From Haematobia irritans (lineage: Eukaryota > Arthropoda > Insecta > Diptera > Muscidae), in assembly GCF_050003625.1 (NCBI RefSeq), contig NC_134397.1, positions 198,607,063-198,671,062 on the forward strand: DNA of 64,000 nucleotides. Reading direction: 5' to 3'. Below, one piece after another: positions 46,182 through 58,260 of this stretch. The notes under the pieces were generated by a model. It was not told the origin of the DNA. It did no database searches and worked only from the letters and a program-made list of their open reading frames with translations. Every line of letters starts with the position of its first letter. Positions within the stretch are counted from its first letter, which is position 1. The translations under genes were made by a program, and so were the position numbers.

Positions 46182-47629
46182 TATCATGTGAAAATTGGGT
46201 TATATCGGTTCATAGTTATTTATAGACTCATATATATAAAACGATCAAGAGTTTAAGAGGGTTATATAGGTATCTGTTTTATCTGTTTATTTAACATAGA
46301 CTCCATAAGGACTAACTTTAGAAGGTGAAGGTAAAAATAAAACTATACCTTACCAACCGTTGTATGGGTAACATCCCAACTAATTGAAAAAATTACATTC
46401 CAAAATCGTGAACGGACGGTAACAAAATGAAACGGAAACGTTCACGAAAAATCCACACGGCATGTCCAGGTTTTCGTCCACGGGTATACACGATTTCATG
46501 AACGGCCTTCATTTTTCTTTTGGCCATGAAGAGACTTAAAGCGTATGGAGCAAACAATCCGGGTTAGAGTTATGGTAGCAGACTTTTTTAATTCGTAACC
46601 ATTTCTTTTTAAAATCATGAACGCTGGTTGTTATTTTGGCAACGCATGGTGTAATTTTATCGTTGTCAGATTGATACCTCTGTTCTCCGTTTACACAACA
46701 TGTGTGTTGAAGCACTGTCATGAACGAATGGTTTCGAACGTGCACGCCGTTCATGATTTTTTCTACGGGTGCAATTAATTCGATTGTGGATAACAGTCGT
46801 TAGTAGCAAAGACAATAAACTCCAAGACGATAGGAAATTGGCTACTGAGGAGATCAAACCATTTACCGTGTTAGTTTCATACTCGAACTAAACGCGTATA
46901 CGACAAGTATTGACATAGCATTAAAATGCAAATAAAAAGAAATTAAGTGCACGAAATAAATTTCCATAAAGGGGAAAATGTAATTTGTTTGTTGTTGTCT
47001 AAAATTTAACATTGTTTCCTTAAGAAAATTTAGTTTTTCATTTAAAAAATAAAAACGAAAAACAAATAAAAAAAATTACAAACATGTATGGAACTAACAT
47101 GGTAAATGCAACATTTGGTATGACGCAAGCCAATTTCCTATCTTCCTATCTGATTAGTAGAACCTTGTACGCAATCCATGGTGGAGGGTGTATAAGACTC
47201 GGCCACTTGTTGGATTTAGTCCAAACTCATTTCTCAATATGAAGTACATACGTTCTGATCTCACGGACATATTTTACCATCGAGGCGTGTTTAAGTTTCT
47301 TTTTTGAATGCAATAAATCAAAATGCGTTTGTAATCTTATAAACAATAAAAGGAAGTGTAACTGGAATAAATCTATCAGACGTCAGTCGAGGGGCTTAGA
47401 AATGATAACAACCTCAAATGGGTTGCAATACACATCAGCCACATTAATATATAGTATACAATTTGTAGTTTTCTATTATTGATTTATTTACGTACTACTC
47501 ATGCGTTAACTTCTAACGCATTATTATAAAAATCCGATTAGGCATCACTCATAAAATTTCATAAGCATCACTCATATATTCAAAAGTTTCCACAGTGCAA
47601 CCGTGTTCAGGGTTAAGAATTCAGTGGAA

Positions 47630-47662
<33 letters not shown>

Positions 47663-48134
47663 TTTCATGAAATCTCAATGAAATTCAGTTGATTGGATGC
47701 AATTGAATCATAACAGGAACATTTAATTCAGTTCGGTATTTTGTTGTTGTTGGTGTCGTTGCTTTTTGTTTTTCTTTTCTTCACTACCACATGCATTTAT
47801 TTATCCCAATAAGCCGGTCGATTTGTCAATTCGCAGAGTCTATCGTCTGACATTTATAAGGCAACAACAACAACAACGACATATGCATTTGGTTTGTAAG
47901 AAATGAGTTCTCACTCACACACTCACTTTTTTGTCCAATCTCTATTCTAAGTCGAGTTCAGAGCCAAGGTTAACATTTGTCGTGGTCTGTCACTAGCTGC
48001 TGCGCACTATGGCTGCCCATACTGCACCAACTCTGGTCATATGGCATGTGACACTGATTGTGAATTTACGATTCCACAAGAAATATCGAAAATAAGAAAT
48101 TTTTTATCATAAGGCATTTCTAGCGCCAGATTGT
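46182..48134. other. Mostly unassigned stretch, possible host DNA
   Basis: Includes a family A terminus relic near 47172-47210, a GT microsatellite at 47631-47663, CAACAACAACAACAACGAC at about 47864-47882, and a CGTTCATGATTTT/AAAATCGTGAACG pair (46410 and 46750) that may mark a small inverted element. Composition from 47580 to 48130 is more balanced. No exon is supported. Confidence 0.4.
47631..47663. repeat. GT dinucleotide microsatellite
   Basis: About fifteen GT units with one GTAT break near the right end, in otherwise non-repetitive sequence. Confidence 0.95.
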
Positions 48135-48431
48135 AACCCTGTACCACTACTGTGGTACAGGGTATAATAAGTTTGTGCATTTGTATGTAACGCCAAGAAG
48201 GAGTAATCATAGACCAACCTTTTAGTATACGGATCGGCTTAGAATTAAATTCTGAGTCGATTTAGCGATGTCCGTCTGTCTGTCTGTCCGTCTGCCTGTG
48301 GATGTATTTTTGTGTGCAAAGTACAGCTCGCAGTTTTAGTCCGATTGTCCTAAAATTTGGTATAGGGTCCTGTTTCGGCTCAAAGACGATCCCTATTGAT
48401 TTTGGAAAAAATCGGTTCAGATTTAGATATA

Positions 48432-49364
48432 AAGGGTGATTCTTTTGAGGTTAGGATTTTCATGCATTAGTATTTGACAGATCACGTGGGATTTCAGACA
48501 TGGTGTCAAAGAGAAAGATGCTCAGTATGCTTTGACATTTCATCATGAATAGACTTACGATCTGCCACAACGTCGAATTTTCAGTGAATGGGCCCTAGAA
48601 AAGTTGGCAGAAAATCCGCTTTTTTATCGACAAATTTTCTTCAGCGATGAGGCTCATTTCTGGTTGAATGGCTACGTAAATAAGCAAAATTGCCGCATTT
48701 GGAGTGAAGAGCAACCAGAAGCCGTTCAAGAACTGCCCATGCATCCCGAAAAATGCACTGTTTGGTGTGGTTTGTACGCTGGTGGAATCATTGGACCGTA
48801 TTTTTTCAAAGATGCTGTTGGACGCAACGTTACGATGAATGGCGATCGCTATCGTTCGATGCTAACAAACTTTTTGTTGCCAAAAATGGAAGAACTGAAC
48901 TTGGTTGACATGTGGTTTCAACAAGATGGCGCTACATGCCACACAGCTCGCGATTCTATGGCCATTTTGAGGGAAAACTTCGGAGAACAATTCATCTCAA
49001 GAAATGGACCGGTAAGTTGGCCACCAAGATCATGCGATTTGACGCCTTTAGACTATTTTTTGTGGGGCTACGTCAAGTCTAAAGTCTACAGAAATAAGCC
49101 AGCAACTATTCCAGCTTTGGAAGACAACATTTCCGAAGAAATTCGGGCTATTCCGGCCGAAATGCTCGAAAAAGTTGCCCAAAATTGGACTTTCCGAATG
49201 GACCACCTAAGACGCAGCCGCGGTCAACATTTAAATGAAATTATCTTCAAAAAGTAAATGTCATGGACCAATCTAACGTTTCAAATAAAGAACCGATGAG
49301 ATTTTGCAAATTTTATGCGTTTTTTTTAAAAAAAAAGTTATCAAGCTCTTAACAAATCACCCTT
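48432..49364 (+). mobile_element. DD41D (rosa-like) mariner deletion derivative, copy 2
   Basis: 933 bp, TA at 48430-48431 and 49365-49366, inverted ends AAGGGTGATT. The leader is identical to copy 1 down to ATGAATAGACTTAC. From there the internal deletion uses a different breakpoint: it keeps the coding piece QRRIFSEWALEKLAENPL that copy 1 lost and drops the NEQRLQIIEFYYQN piece that copy 1 kept. Yet 60 bp separate the ATG from the shared TGGCAGAAAATC in both. Confidence 0.93.
48604..49257 (+). pseudogene. DD41D transposase catalytic fragment, copy 2
   Basis: A 217-codon open frame starting at TTG, in fact open further 5' through FSEWALEKL to a TAG shortly upstream. It has the complete DDE/D core: FFSDEAHFWLNGYV, WFQQDGATCHTAR and CDLTPLDYFLWGY, with 41 residues between the last two Asp. 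The C-terminus RRSRGQHLNEIIFKK ends at TAA. The leader ATG is out of frame and reaches TAG after about 18 codons, so no start serves this frame. Four residues differ from copy 1. The catalytic domain is undamaged, which suggests the elements were mobilised recently by a full-length source elsewhere. Confidence 0.9.
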
Positions 49365-50950
49365 TAGCTGCCATATATATTTTACACCGATCTGGTCATA
49401 ATTGGCGTGTATATCAACCGATCTTCCTCAAATTCCGTACATCCGAATATTTTATGAGTCTCGAAAAACTTGCAAAATATCAGCAAAATCGGTTCAGATT
49501 TAGATATAGCTCCCATATATAGCTTTCGCCCGATTTACACTCATTTGCCCACAGAGGCCAATTTTTTGCTCCGATTTAGTTGAAATTTTGCATAGGGAGT
49601 AGAATTAGCATTGTAACTATGCGTGCCAAATTTGGTTAAAATCGATTCAGATTTGGATATATCTCCCATATATAGCTTTCGCCCGATTTACACTCATATG
49701 ACCACAGAGGCCAATTTTTAACTCCGATTTAGTTGAAATTTTGCAAAGGGAGTAGAATTAGCATTGTACCTACACTGTTAGAAAAATATGTTTTTCATAT
49801 GTTCCGATATAAACAAAATGTGTTTCGGGCACGATTTTAAACCACAATATATTTAAGTGCGAACATGTAATGTTCCTAAACTAACACTAAATGTTTGGGA
49901 CATCTATGTTAATATGTTAGAATATATTATGTTTGGGGCATCAATGTTTCATAAAAATCATATGTGTGAATACAAACATATATAAATTAACAAATTTCGA
50001 CTAAACATACATATGTTGTGATATTTTATTCAAAGCGACAGAGAGAGTATAGAGAGAAATAGAGATGGAAACCGGGAGAGTTGACGAAAGATATCAATAT
50101 AACACAGCAAAAGAGTCAAAAGAGAACAATTTCTGTGAAACCGCTTGTATGTTGTTTCGGAAAACTGTTTTATGATAAGGCCAAAAATTTGATATGTTTA
50201 AGTCTAAATATTATTTAATTTGAATAAAGAGAATATACATTCTGAACTAAGAGAATAGACATTTGAAAAACAAACAGCTTATGTTTTCGCCTTGAGAGCA
50301 GCATTTTATGTATGTGTGGACATGTGTTTTGTTTATCATTTTGGCATTATGGGCACAATTTTTTTCTTGGTGCGTTAAAAATAACGAAAGGGCACTATAC
50401 TCTTTTTAGAGTTGGGACAGTAAAATGAAATAAGGAGGAAATAGTGAAAAATTACACAGTGAAATGTAAAAAAACAAACTTTAGTCCTCTTTATTAAAAA
50501 GTAGTCCACGAGGAGTTGACGGACACCATCAAATATAAAAGCGGGCATTAAGTTCGAGTTTTACAGCTAAAACAATTTAAAAAGTTTATTTTCTTTAAAA
50601 TGAATTATTAAAGAAAAATAAAAGGAATTTTAGAGCGATGGTGTTAAATGCTAGTAAAAAACTGTTCACTCCTAAATAAATTTATGTTTATATTATAAAA
50701 TTATGTATGTATGTTTATACTCGACTCCACGTTCTTCTTTTGTTAGTTTTTGAATTCCTTCCAAATTTCAAAGTTTTGTACAAAAACAGTTTTTTATTAC
50801 AAGATTGTTATTTTTGCAATAAAAAATAATATTTTATCCAAAAATCAGTCAATTTCGTTTATATCAAGCACTGTTACTGACTATAAATCTATAATAACGC
50901 ACATATCGAAGTTTCATTTAAAAAAAATTAATATAGTATAAATATAAATG

Positions 50951-50958
<8 letters not shown>

Positions 50959-50983
<25 letters not shown>

Positions 50984-51059
50984 TGTTCGGTCGGAGCAGG
51001 GATTGAACCCACGACCCTTTGCATGCAAGGCAGACATGCTAACCACTGCTCCACGTGGC
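50959..51059 (-). ncRNA. tRNA-like unit followed by a T-run (family D copy 2, minus)
   Basis: The same unit as in copy 1: GGAGCAGTGGTTAGCATG, TGCCTTGCATGCAAAGGG, GGGTTCAATCCCTG, then a run of about 25 T on the minus strand. The box A and box B words are unchanged between copies; nearby flanking bases differ. Confidence 0.5.
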
Positions 51060-51178
51060 AAACAAATGTATGTTTCTGTTAAATAATGTTATGTTTGCAT
51101 GGGCTCGTGGGCGCTGCAAACTATGCTATATAAATGTAACTTAAAACGATAATTATCTACTGGTGACTATAACAGCTA

Positions 51179-51245
51179 CGTAGCCCAGTGGATAGTGTGT
51201 TGGCTTACAAACTGTATGGTCCTCGGTTCGATTCTCCGTGCAGGC
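51179..51245 (+). ncRNA. tRNA-like unit (family D copy 2, plus)
   Basis: TAGCCCAGTGGATAGTGTG and CCTCGGTTCGATTCTCCG are identical to copy 1; the middle differs at single bases (GGCTTACAAACTG against GGTTTACAAACAG). Divergent orientation relative to the minus-strand unit. Confidence 0.5.
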
Positions 51246-52161
51246 GAAAGGTAAAATTTTAAAAATTTATAAAAGTGAATAATTTCTTCAACATTATTTG
51301 TATTACAGAGAAAGGTGCCAATAACTAAAAAAAATCGTGGAAGTGAAAATTACGAGTATGTTAGGGAATGAGCACAATCGTGTTTGGGAAAAATTCTTCC
51401 AAGCATATAATATTTTTGGCTCAAAATGCTTCCAAACATATAATATGTTCACATAAAACAAACATATTAATGTTTCGGCAGTATGCAATAAAATATGTGC
51501 TTCCTGCAAAATATGTTTGGAACATATGTTAAAGAAGCGATTTTTTTTGAGGGTGTATGCGTGCCAAATTTGGTTGACATCGGTTCAGATTTAGATATAG
51601 CTCCCATATATATGTTTTTCTAATTTGGACAAAAATTGTCAAAATACCAACATTTTCCTTGTTAAATCGCCACTGGTTAGTCGAAAAGTTGTAAAAATGA
51701 CTCTAATTTCCCTAAACTTCTAATACATATATATCGAGCGATAAATCGTAAATAAACTTTTGCGAAGTTTCCTTAAAAGTGCTTCAGATTTAAATGTTTC
51801 CCATATTTTTTTTACTAAAATTGTGTTCCACCCTAGTGCATTAGCCAACTTAAATTTTGAGTCTATAGATTTTGTAAAGGTCTATCAAATTCTGTCCAAA
51901 TCGAGTGATATTTAAATGTATGTATTTGGGACAAACCTTTATATATAGCACCCAACACATTTGATGGATATCACATCCATCAAATGGTATCGAAAATTTA
52001 GATCTACAAAGTGGTGCAGGGTATAATATAGTCGGCCCCGCCTGACTTTAGACTTTCCTTACTTGTTATATATTAGAGTAGTTGCATCCGAAAGAGCCTT
52101 CTCCGTTTGCTGTTGGTCAGAGCCGGGTAGAATTCTACCAACAATGGTAGATTTTCCACTG

Positions 52162-53443
52162 CCCAGCAAAAATTTTTGGAAGTTCTTCCAAAGGCACCAC
52201 TTTAAAAGCACTTCCAGAAGAATCACTCCCAATGATGTTCTTTATTTTAATTACACAGGGAGTTCTTTTAATTCAATTTTTTATAACTTGTTTTTTTTTC
52301 ATACTTTTAATGGGTAATTTTAAAGTTTTTTGAAAGAATTTTTTAATTTAGTTACATCCAAAACATTGAATTCGGATCACACCTAAATAAGTGATGCAAA
52401 TTCAGTGCAACGGCTGTTGAAATGGAGGACTTCCGTCGTATGACAAGCCCATGTTAAATTCATTGCTTCAATCGCGTCAATTTTGCACCACTTCCGGATC
52501 CAAATAGAACATTTTCATATGTCCGTGAAAATAAAGTTAACTTTAAAATTTATGATAACATTGTCTTAACGTTAACAGAGCGTTAACAGAGCTCTGCTAA
52601 GTGCTTAACAGAGAAAAAATAAAGTTAACTTTAAAAAGAACAAATAGTTAAAATAAAAAAACGATCATTGTGCCAAAACTATAGAGGGGGCAGTATACAC
52701 CCATATACCAAATTGTAGGGCACGATGAGTAGAATCTGAATCCGAAATAATTTCATAAAGTTCATTGCCAGAATTCGAGATATTTTCAATTTTAGTGTCA
52801 ATTGAGTTAAAGTTAAAAACAAATGTGACCACTGTGCCAAAACTATAGAGGGGGCAGTATACACCCATATACCAAATTGTAGGGCACGATGAGTAGAATC
52901 TGAATCCAAAATAATTTCATAAAGTTCATTGCCAGAATTCGAGATATTTTCAATTTTAGTGTCAATTGAGTTAAAGTTAAAAACAAATCTGGCAATGAAC
53001 TTTATGAAATTATTTTGGATTCAGATTCTACTCATCGTGCCCTACAATTTGGTATATGGGTGTATACTGCCCCCTCTATAGTTTTGGCACAGTGGTCACA
53101 TTTGTTTTTAACTTTAACTCAATTGACACTAAAATTGAAAATATCTCGAATTCTGGCAATGAACTTTATGAAATTATTTCGGATTCAGATTCTACTCATC
53201 GTGCCCTACAATTTGGTATATGGGTGTATACTGCCCCCTCTATAGTTTTGGCACAATGATCGTTTTTTTATTTTAACTATTTGTTCTTTTTAAAGTTAAC
53301 TTTATTTTTTCTCTGTTAAGCACTTAGCAGAGCTCTGTTAACGCTCTGTTAACGTTAAGACAATGTTATCATAAATTTTAAAGTTAACTTTATTTTCACG
53401 GACATCATTTTCATTACTTTTTTGGCGACGCTTTTTTGATGGG
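52162..53443. mobile_element. Family H element (CCCAGCAAAAA ends), copy 1
   Basis: Left CCCAGCAAAAATTTTTGGAA, right GCGACGCTTTTTTGATGGGT. It is about 386 bp once the palindrome at 52519-53405 is removed. Collinear with 61818-62545 (ATGTTAAATTCAT, CAATTTTGCACCACTTCCGG). Non-coding. Confidence 0.7.
52519..53405. mobile_element. Near-perfect 887-bp palindromic fold-back element
   Basis: Ends ATGTCCGTGAAAATAAAG and CTTTATTTTCACGGACAT. Two arms of about 417 bp are essentially identical in inverted orientation around a spacer of about 52 bp (52936-52987). Each arm holds a 164-bp direct repeat marked by GCCAAAACTATAGAGGGGGC. A perfect 9-bp duplication CATTTTCAT flanks it (52510-52518 and 53406-53414). 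Nine-bp duplications fit Foldback/Mutator-like elements. The mirrored small frames on both strands are a consequence of the palindrome. Confidence 0.93.
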
Positions 53444-53519
53444 TGTTTGGTAGATTGGTAGAATTTTTGATGGTTTGATAGATTTTAAGATTTTTCTTCT
53501 CCAACTAAGAGGTACTTCA

Positions 53520-56392
53520 CAAATTTTCATAGAAATCTGATTTTCTATAAAAATATAATTTTTATAAAAATTTCTATGGAAATAGAATTTTGAGAAAATT
53601 GTTTATACAAATAAAATTTTGACAAACTTTTCTATAGAAAAAAATGTTTACAACATTTTTTATAGAAAAAAATTTTGACATTTTCTATAGAAGTAAAATT
53701 TTGAAAAAATTTTGTATACAAATAAAATTTTGGCAACATTTTGGATATAAAATTTTGAAAAAATTTTCCATAGAAAAAAATTATGACAATATTTCCCATA
53801 GAAATAAAATTTTGACAAAATTTCGAATAGAAATGACATTTTGACAAAATTCTGGCAAAATTTCCTATAGAAATATAATTTTGACAAAATTTTTGGCAAA
53901 ATTTCCTATAGAAATAAAATTTTGACAAAATTTTCTATAGAAATAACATTTTGAGAAAATCTTTTATAGAAATAAAATTTTGAGAAAATTTTGACAAAAT
54001 TTTTGGCAAAATTTCCTATAGAAATAAAATTATGACAAAATTTTCTATAGATATAACATTTTGAGAAAATCTTTTATAGAAATAAAATTTTGAGAAAATT
54101 TTCTATAGAAATAAAATTTTGAGAAAATTTTCTATAGAAATAACATTTTGAGAACATTTTCTATAGAAATAAAATTTTGACAAAATTTTCTTAAGAACTG
54201 AAATTTTTGATAAAATGTTTTATAGAAATAAAATTTTGACAAACTTTCCTATAAAATAAAATTTTTAGAAAATTTTCTATGGAAATAAAATCATGACAAA
54301 ATTTTCTAAAGAAATAAAATTTTGACAAAATTTTCTAAAGAAGTAAAATTTTGATGAAATGTTCTATAGATATAAAATTTTGATATAAATTTCTAATGAA
54401 ATAAAATTTTGACAAAATTTTCTATAGATATTTAATTTTGCAAAATTTTCTATAGAAATAAAATTTTGAGAAAATTTTCTAAAGAAATAAAATTTTGACA
54501 AAATTTTCTAAATAAATAAAAATTTGACAAAATTTTCTAAATAAATAAAAAATTGACAAAATTTTCTAAAGAAGTAAAATTTTGATAAAAAAAGTTCTAT
54601 AGATATAAAATTTTAATACAAATTTCTATTGAAATAAAATTTTGACAAAATTTTCTATAGACATTTAATTTTGACAAAAATTTTCTATAGAAATTTAATT
54701 TTGCAAAATATTCTGTAGAAATAAAATTTTGACAAAAAAAATCTCTAAAGAAAAAAATTCTGGCAAAATTTCCTATAGAAATAAAATTTTGACAAATTTC
54801 TGGCAAAATTTCCTATAGAAGTAACATTTAGAGAACATTTTCTATTGAAATAAAATTTTGTAAAAATTTTCTATTGAAATAAAATTTTGAGAAAATTTTC
54901 TATAGAAATAAAATTTTGAGAAAATTTTCTATAGAAATAAAATGTTGCGAAAATTTTCTATAGAAATAAATTTTTGCGAAAATTTTCTATGGAAATAAAA
55001 TTTTGACAAAATTGTCTAAAGAAATAAAATTTTGACAAAATTTTCTGAAGAAATACAATTTAAACAAAATTCTCGAAAGAACTGAAAATTTTGATAAAAT
55101 GTTTTATAGACATAAAAATTTGACAAAATTTCCTATAGAAATAAATTATTTACAAACTTTCCTATAAAATAAAATTTTTTAGAAAATTTCCAAAAATTTT
55201 TACAAAATTTTCTACGGAAATAAAATCATGACAAAATTTTCTAAACAAATAAAATTTTGACAAAATTTTCTAATAAAGTAAAATTTTGATGAAATGTTCT
55301 ATAGATATAAAATGTTGATACAAATTTCTATTGAAATAAAATTTTGACAAAATTTTCTATAGATATTTAATTTTGCAAAATTTGCTATAGAAATAAAATT
55401 TTGACAAAATTTTCTATAGAAATGAAATTTTGAGAAAATTTTCTAATGAAATAAAATTTTGAAAAAGTTTTCTAAAAAAAAAATTTTGACAAAATTTTCT
55501 AAATAAATAAAATTTTGACAAAATTTTCTAAAGAAGTAACATTTTTATAAAAAATAAAGTTCTATAGATATAAAATTTTAATACAAATTTCTATTGAAAT
55601 AAAATTTTCTATAGAAATTAAATTTTGACAAAATATTCTATAGAAATAAAATTTTGACAAAAAAATTCTCTAAAGAACTAAAATTTTTGATATAATGTTC
55701 TATAGAAATAAAATTTTGACAAACTTTCCTATAAAATAAAATTTTTGGAAAATTTGCAAAAAAAATTTTACAAAATTTTCTATAGAAATAAAATCTTGAC
55801 AAAATTTTCTATAGAAATAAAATTTTGACAAAATTTTCTAATGAAATAAAATTTTGACAAAATTCTCTAAGAACTAAAATTGTTTATAAAATGTTCTATA
55901 GAAATAAAAGTTTGGCAAAATTTCCTATAGAAATAAAATTTTTACAAACTTTCCTATAAAATAAAATTTTGAGAAAATTGTCTATAGAAATAAAATTTTG
56001 AGAAAATTTTCTATAGAAATAAAATTTTGAGAAAATTTTCTATAGAAATAAAATTTTGACAAAATTTTCTATAGAAATAAAATTTTGACAAAATTTTCTA
56101 TAGAAATAATATTTTTACTAAATTTTCTATAGAAATAAAATTTTGACAACATTTTCTATAGAAATAACATTTTGACAAAAGTCTGGCAAAATTTCCTATG
56201 GAAATGAAATTTTGAGAAAATTTTCTATAGAAATAAAATTTTGACAAAATGTTCTATAGAAATAAAAATTTGAGAAATTTTTCTATAGAAATAAAATTTT
56301 GACAAAATTTTCCTTAGAAATAAAATTTTGCAAAAATTTTCTACATAAATAAAATTCTGCGAATTTCTTTTTTAAAGAAATAAAATTTTTGT
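53520..56392 (+). repeat. 29-bp satellite array 12
   Basis: About one hundred degenerate monomers; the GAGAAAATTTTCTATAG and GGCAAAATTTCCTATAG variants are common here. Composite units with TTTCTAAAGAACTGAAATTTT and TAGATATAAAATTTTGATA words recur at several hundred bp. Confidence 0.92.
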
Positions 56393-56790
56393 TGTGTTTA
56401 TTGCAGCTTAAAACCATACAATGACTAAACTACAAGTGTAGCATAACCAACAGAGGAAAATAATGTTTGTCAAATTTATTTGGACAAAGCCCTATAGACA
56501 GCAAGATGGTTGGATGGACGCACGTTTCAGAATTACCACATTCCTCATCAGCATCCTCTACTTGCAGCAAAACTATCAACCAATTATCAGAATAAATTCC
56601 GGCAGTTCATTAAACCCAATAATAAACCACACTTGAACCCTCCGAAAAAAGGCTTTACATTGATAGCCGGCTTATGCCGAAATAAATTCAAAACAAACAT
56701 ATCTCTTTTCCTCTGTTGGTTAAGCTACACTTGTAGTTTAGTCAATGTATGGTTTTAAGCTGCAATAAAAAACAACAACAATGCTTAAAG
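56393..56790. mobile_element. Fold-back element inside satellite (TTGCAGCTTAAAACCAT arms)
   Basis: Arms of about 70 bp: TTATTGCAGCTTAAAACCAT ... CAACAGAGGAAAA at the left and TTTTCCTCTGTTGGTTAAGC ... ATGGTTTTAAGCTGCAATAA at the right. The loop of about 240 bp holds non-satellite sequence (CCGGCTTATGCCG). An 82-codon frame at 56510-56758 crosses loop and right arm and is not credible. Target duplication unclear. Confidence 0.8.
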
Positions 56791-56816
56791 AATAAAACCA
56801 ACAATAACAAAACAAA

Positions 56817-58260
56817 AAGAAATAAAATTTTGACAAAATTTTCTATAGAAATTTAATTTTGACAAAATTTTCTAAAGAAATAAAATTTTGAAAAAATTCT
56901 CTAAAGAACTGAAATTTTTGATAAAATGTTTTATAGAAATAAAATTTTGACAAAATTTCCTATAAAAATAATTTTTTTACAAACTTTCCTATAAAATACA
57001 TTTTTTAGAAAATTTCCAAAAATTTTTACAAAATTTTATATGGAAATAACATTGTGACAAAATTTTCTAAGGAAATAAAATTTTAACAAAATTTTCTAAA
57101 GAAGTAAAATTTTGACAAAATTCTCTAAAGAACTAAAATTTTTGATAAAATGCTCTATAGAAATAAATTCTTGTTCTAGAGAGATATAATTTTGGCAAAA
57201 TTTCCTATAGAAATAATATTTTTACAAAATTTTCTATAGAAATAATATCTTTACAAAATGTTCTATAGAAATAAAATTTTAACAAAATTTTCTAAAGAAA
57301 TAAAATTTTGACGAAATTCTCTAAAAAACTAAAATTTTTGGTAAAATGTAATATAGGAATAAAATTTTGTCAAAATTTCCTATAGAAATAAAATTTTTAC
57401 AAACTTTCTTATAAAATAAAATAACATCTTGGCAAAATTTTCTATAGAAATAAAATTTTGACAAAAATTTCTATAGAAATAAAATTTTGACAGAATTTTC
57501 TAATGAAATGAAATTTTGACAAAATTTTCTAATGAAATAAAATTTTGACAAAATTCTCTAAAGAACTAAAATTTTTGATAAAATGCTCTATAGAAATAAA
57601 TTCTTGTTCTAGAGAAATAAAATTTTGGCAAAATTTCCTATAGAAATAATATTTTTACAAAATTTTCTATAGAAATAATATCTTTACAAAATGTTCTATA
57701 GAAATAAAATTTTAACAAAATTTTCTAAAGAAATAAAATTTTGACGAAATTCTCTAAAAAACTAAAATTTTTGGTAAAATTTAATATAGGAATAAAATTT
57801 TGTCACAATTTCCTATAGAAATAAAATTTTTACAAACTTTCTTATAAAATAAAATAAAATCCTGGAAAAATTTTCTATAGAAATAAAATTTTGAAACAAT
57901 TTTGACGAAATTTTCTAAAGAAATAAAATTTTGACGAAATTTTCTAAAGAAATAAAATTTTGACGAAATTCTCTAAAGAACTAACATTTTTGATAAAATG
58001 TTCTACAGAAATTAACTCTTGACAAAATTTTATATAGAAATAAAATTTTGAAAAAATTCTATAAAGAACTAAAATTTTTGATAAAATGTTCTATAGAAAT
58101 AAAATTTTTACAAACTTTCGTATAAAATAAAATTTTTAGAAAATTTCTATAGAAATAAAATTTTGACACAATTTTCGATAGAAACAAGATTTTAGAAAAT
58201 TTTTTTATAAAAATAAAACTGTCAGTAAATTTTCTGTAAATATCTTTGAAAATTTTAATT
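56817..58260 (+). repeat. 29-bp satellite array 13 with higher-order units
   Basis: The marker ATAAATTCTTGTTCTAGAGA occurs near 57163 and 57594, about 430 bp apart, in otherwise matching surroundings. Ends in a non-satellite tail starting GGCGATAAGGTAAGTACTAT. Confidence 0.9.

Larger units (their letters stand above)
49773..51555 (+). mobile_element. Family D element, copy 2
   Basis: Left end CACTGTTAGAAAAATATG, right end GATTTTTTTTGAGGGTG, TA at 49771-49772 and 51556-51557. The empty site GTACCTATGCGTGCC is seen in family B copy 1 at about 3266. It is 1783 bp, highly similar to 37134-38943 over its whole length, including the A-run and the two tRNA-like units. Confidence 0.92.
48135..52065 (+). 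mobile_element. Family B element, copy 3, with two insertions
   Basis: Head TACCACTACTGTGGTACAGG and tail GACTTTCCTTACTTG match copy 1 closely. The DD41D mariner derivative lies in GATATAGCTGCC, and family D copy 2 lies in GTACCTATGCGTGCC. Both empty sites are intact in copy 1. Without the insertions it is about 1.2 kb and has only about two 153-bp units. Confidence 0.85.

Noticed and set aside
47631..47663. GT run as a regulatory signal
   Set aside because: An ordinary microsatellite; nothing nearby supports a promoter or gene.
52665..53259. Two pairs of identical 67- and 76-codon frames on opposite strands
   Set aside because: They mirror each other because the locus is a palindrome; no start context, domain or second homologue is seen.
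56510..56758. 82-codon frame
   Set aside because: It spans the loop and arm of a fold-back element in satellite and has no recognisable domain.
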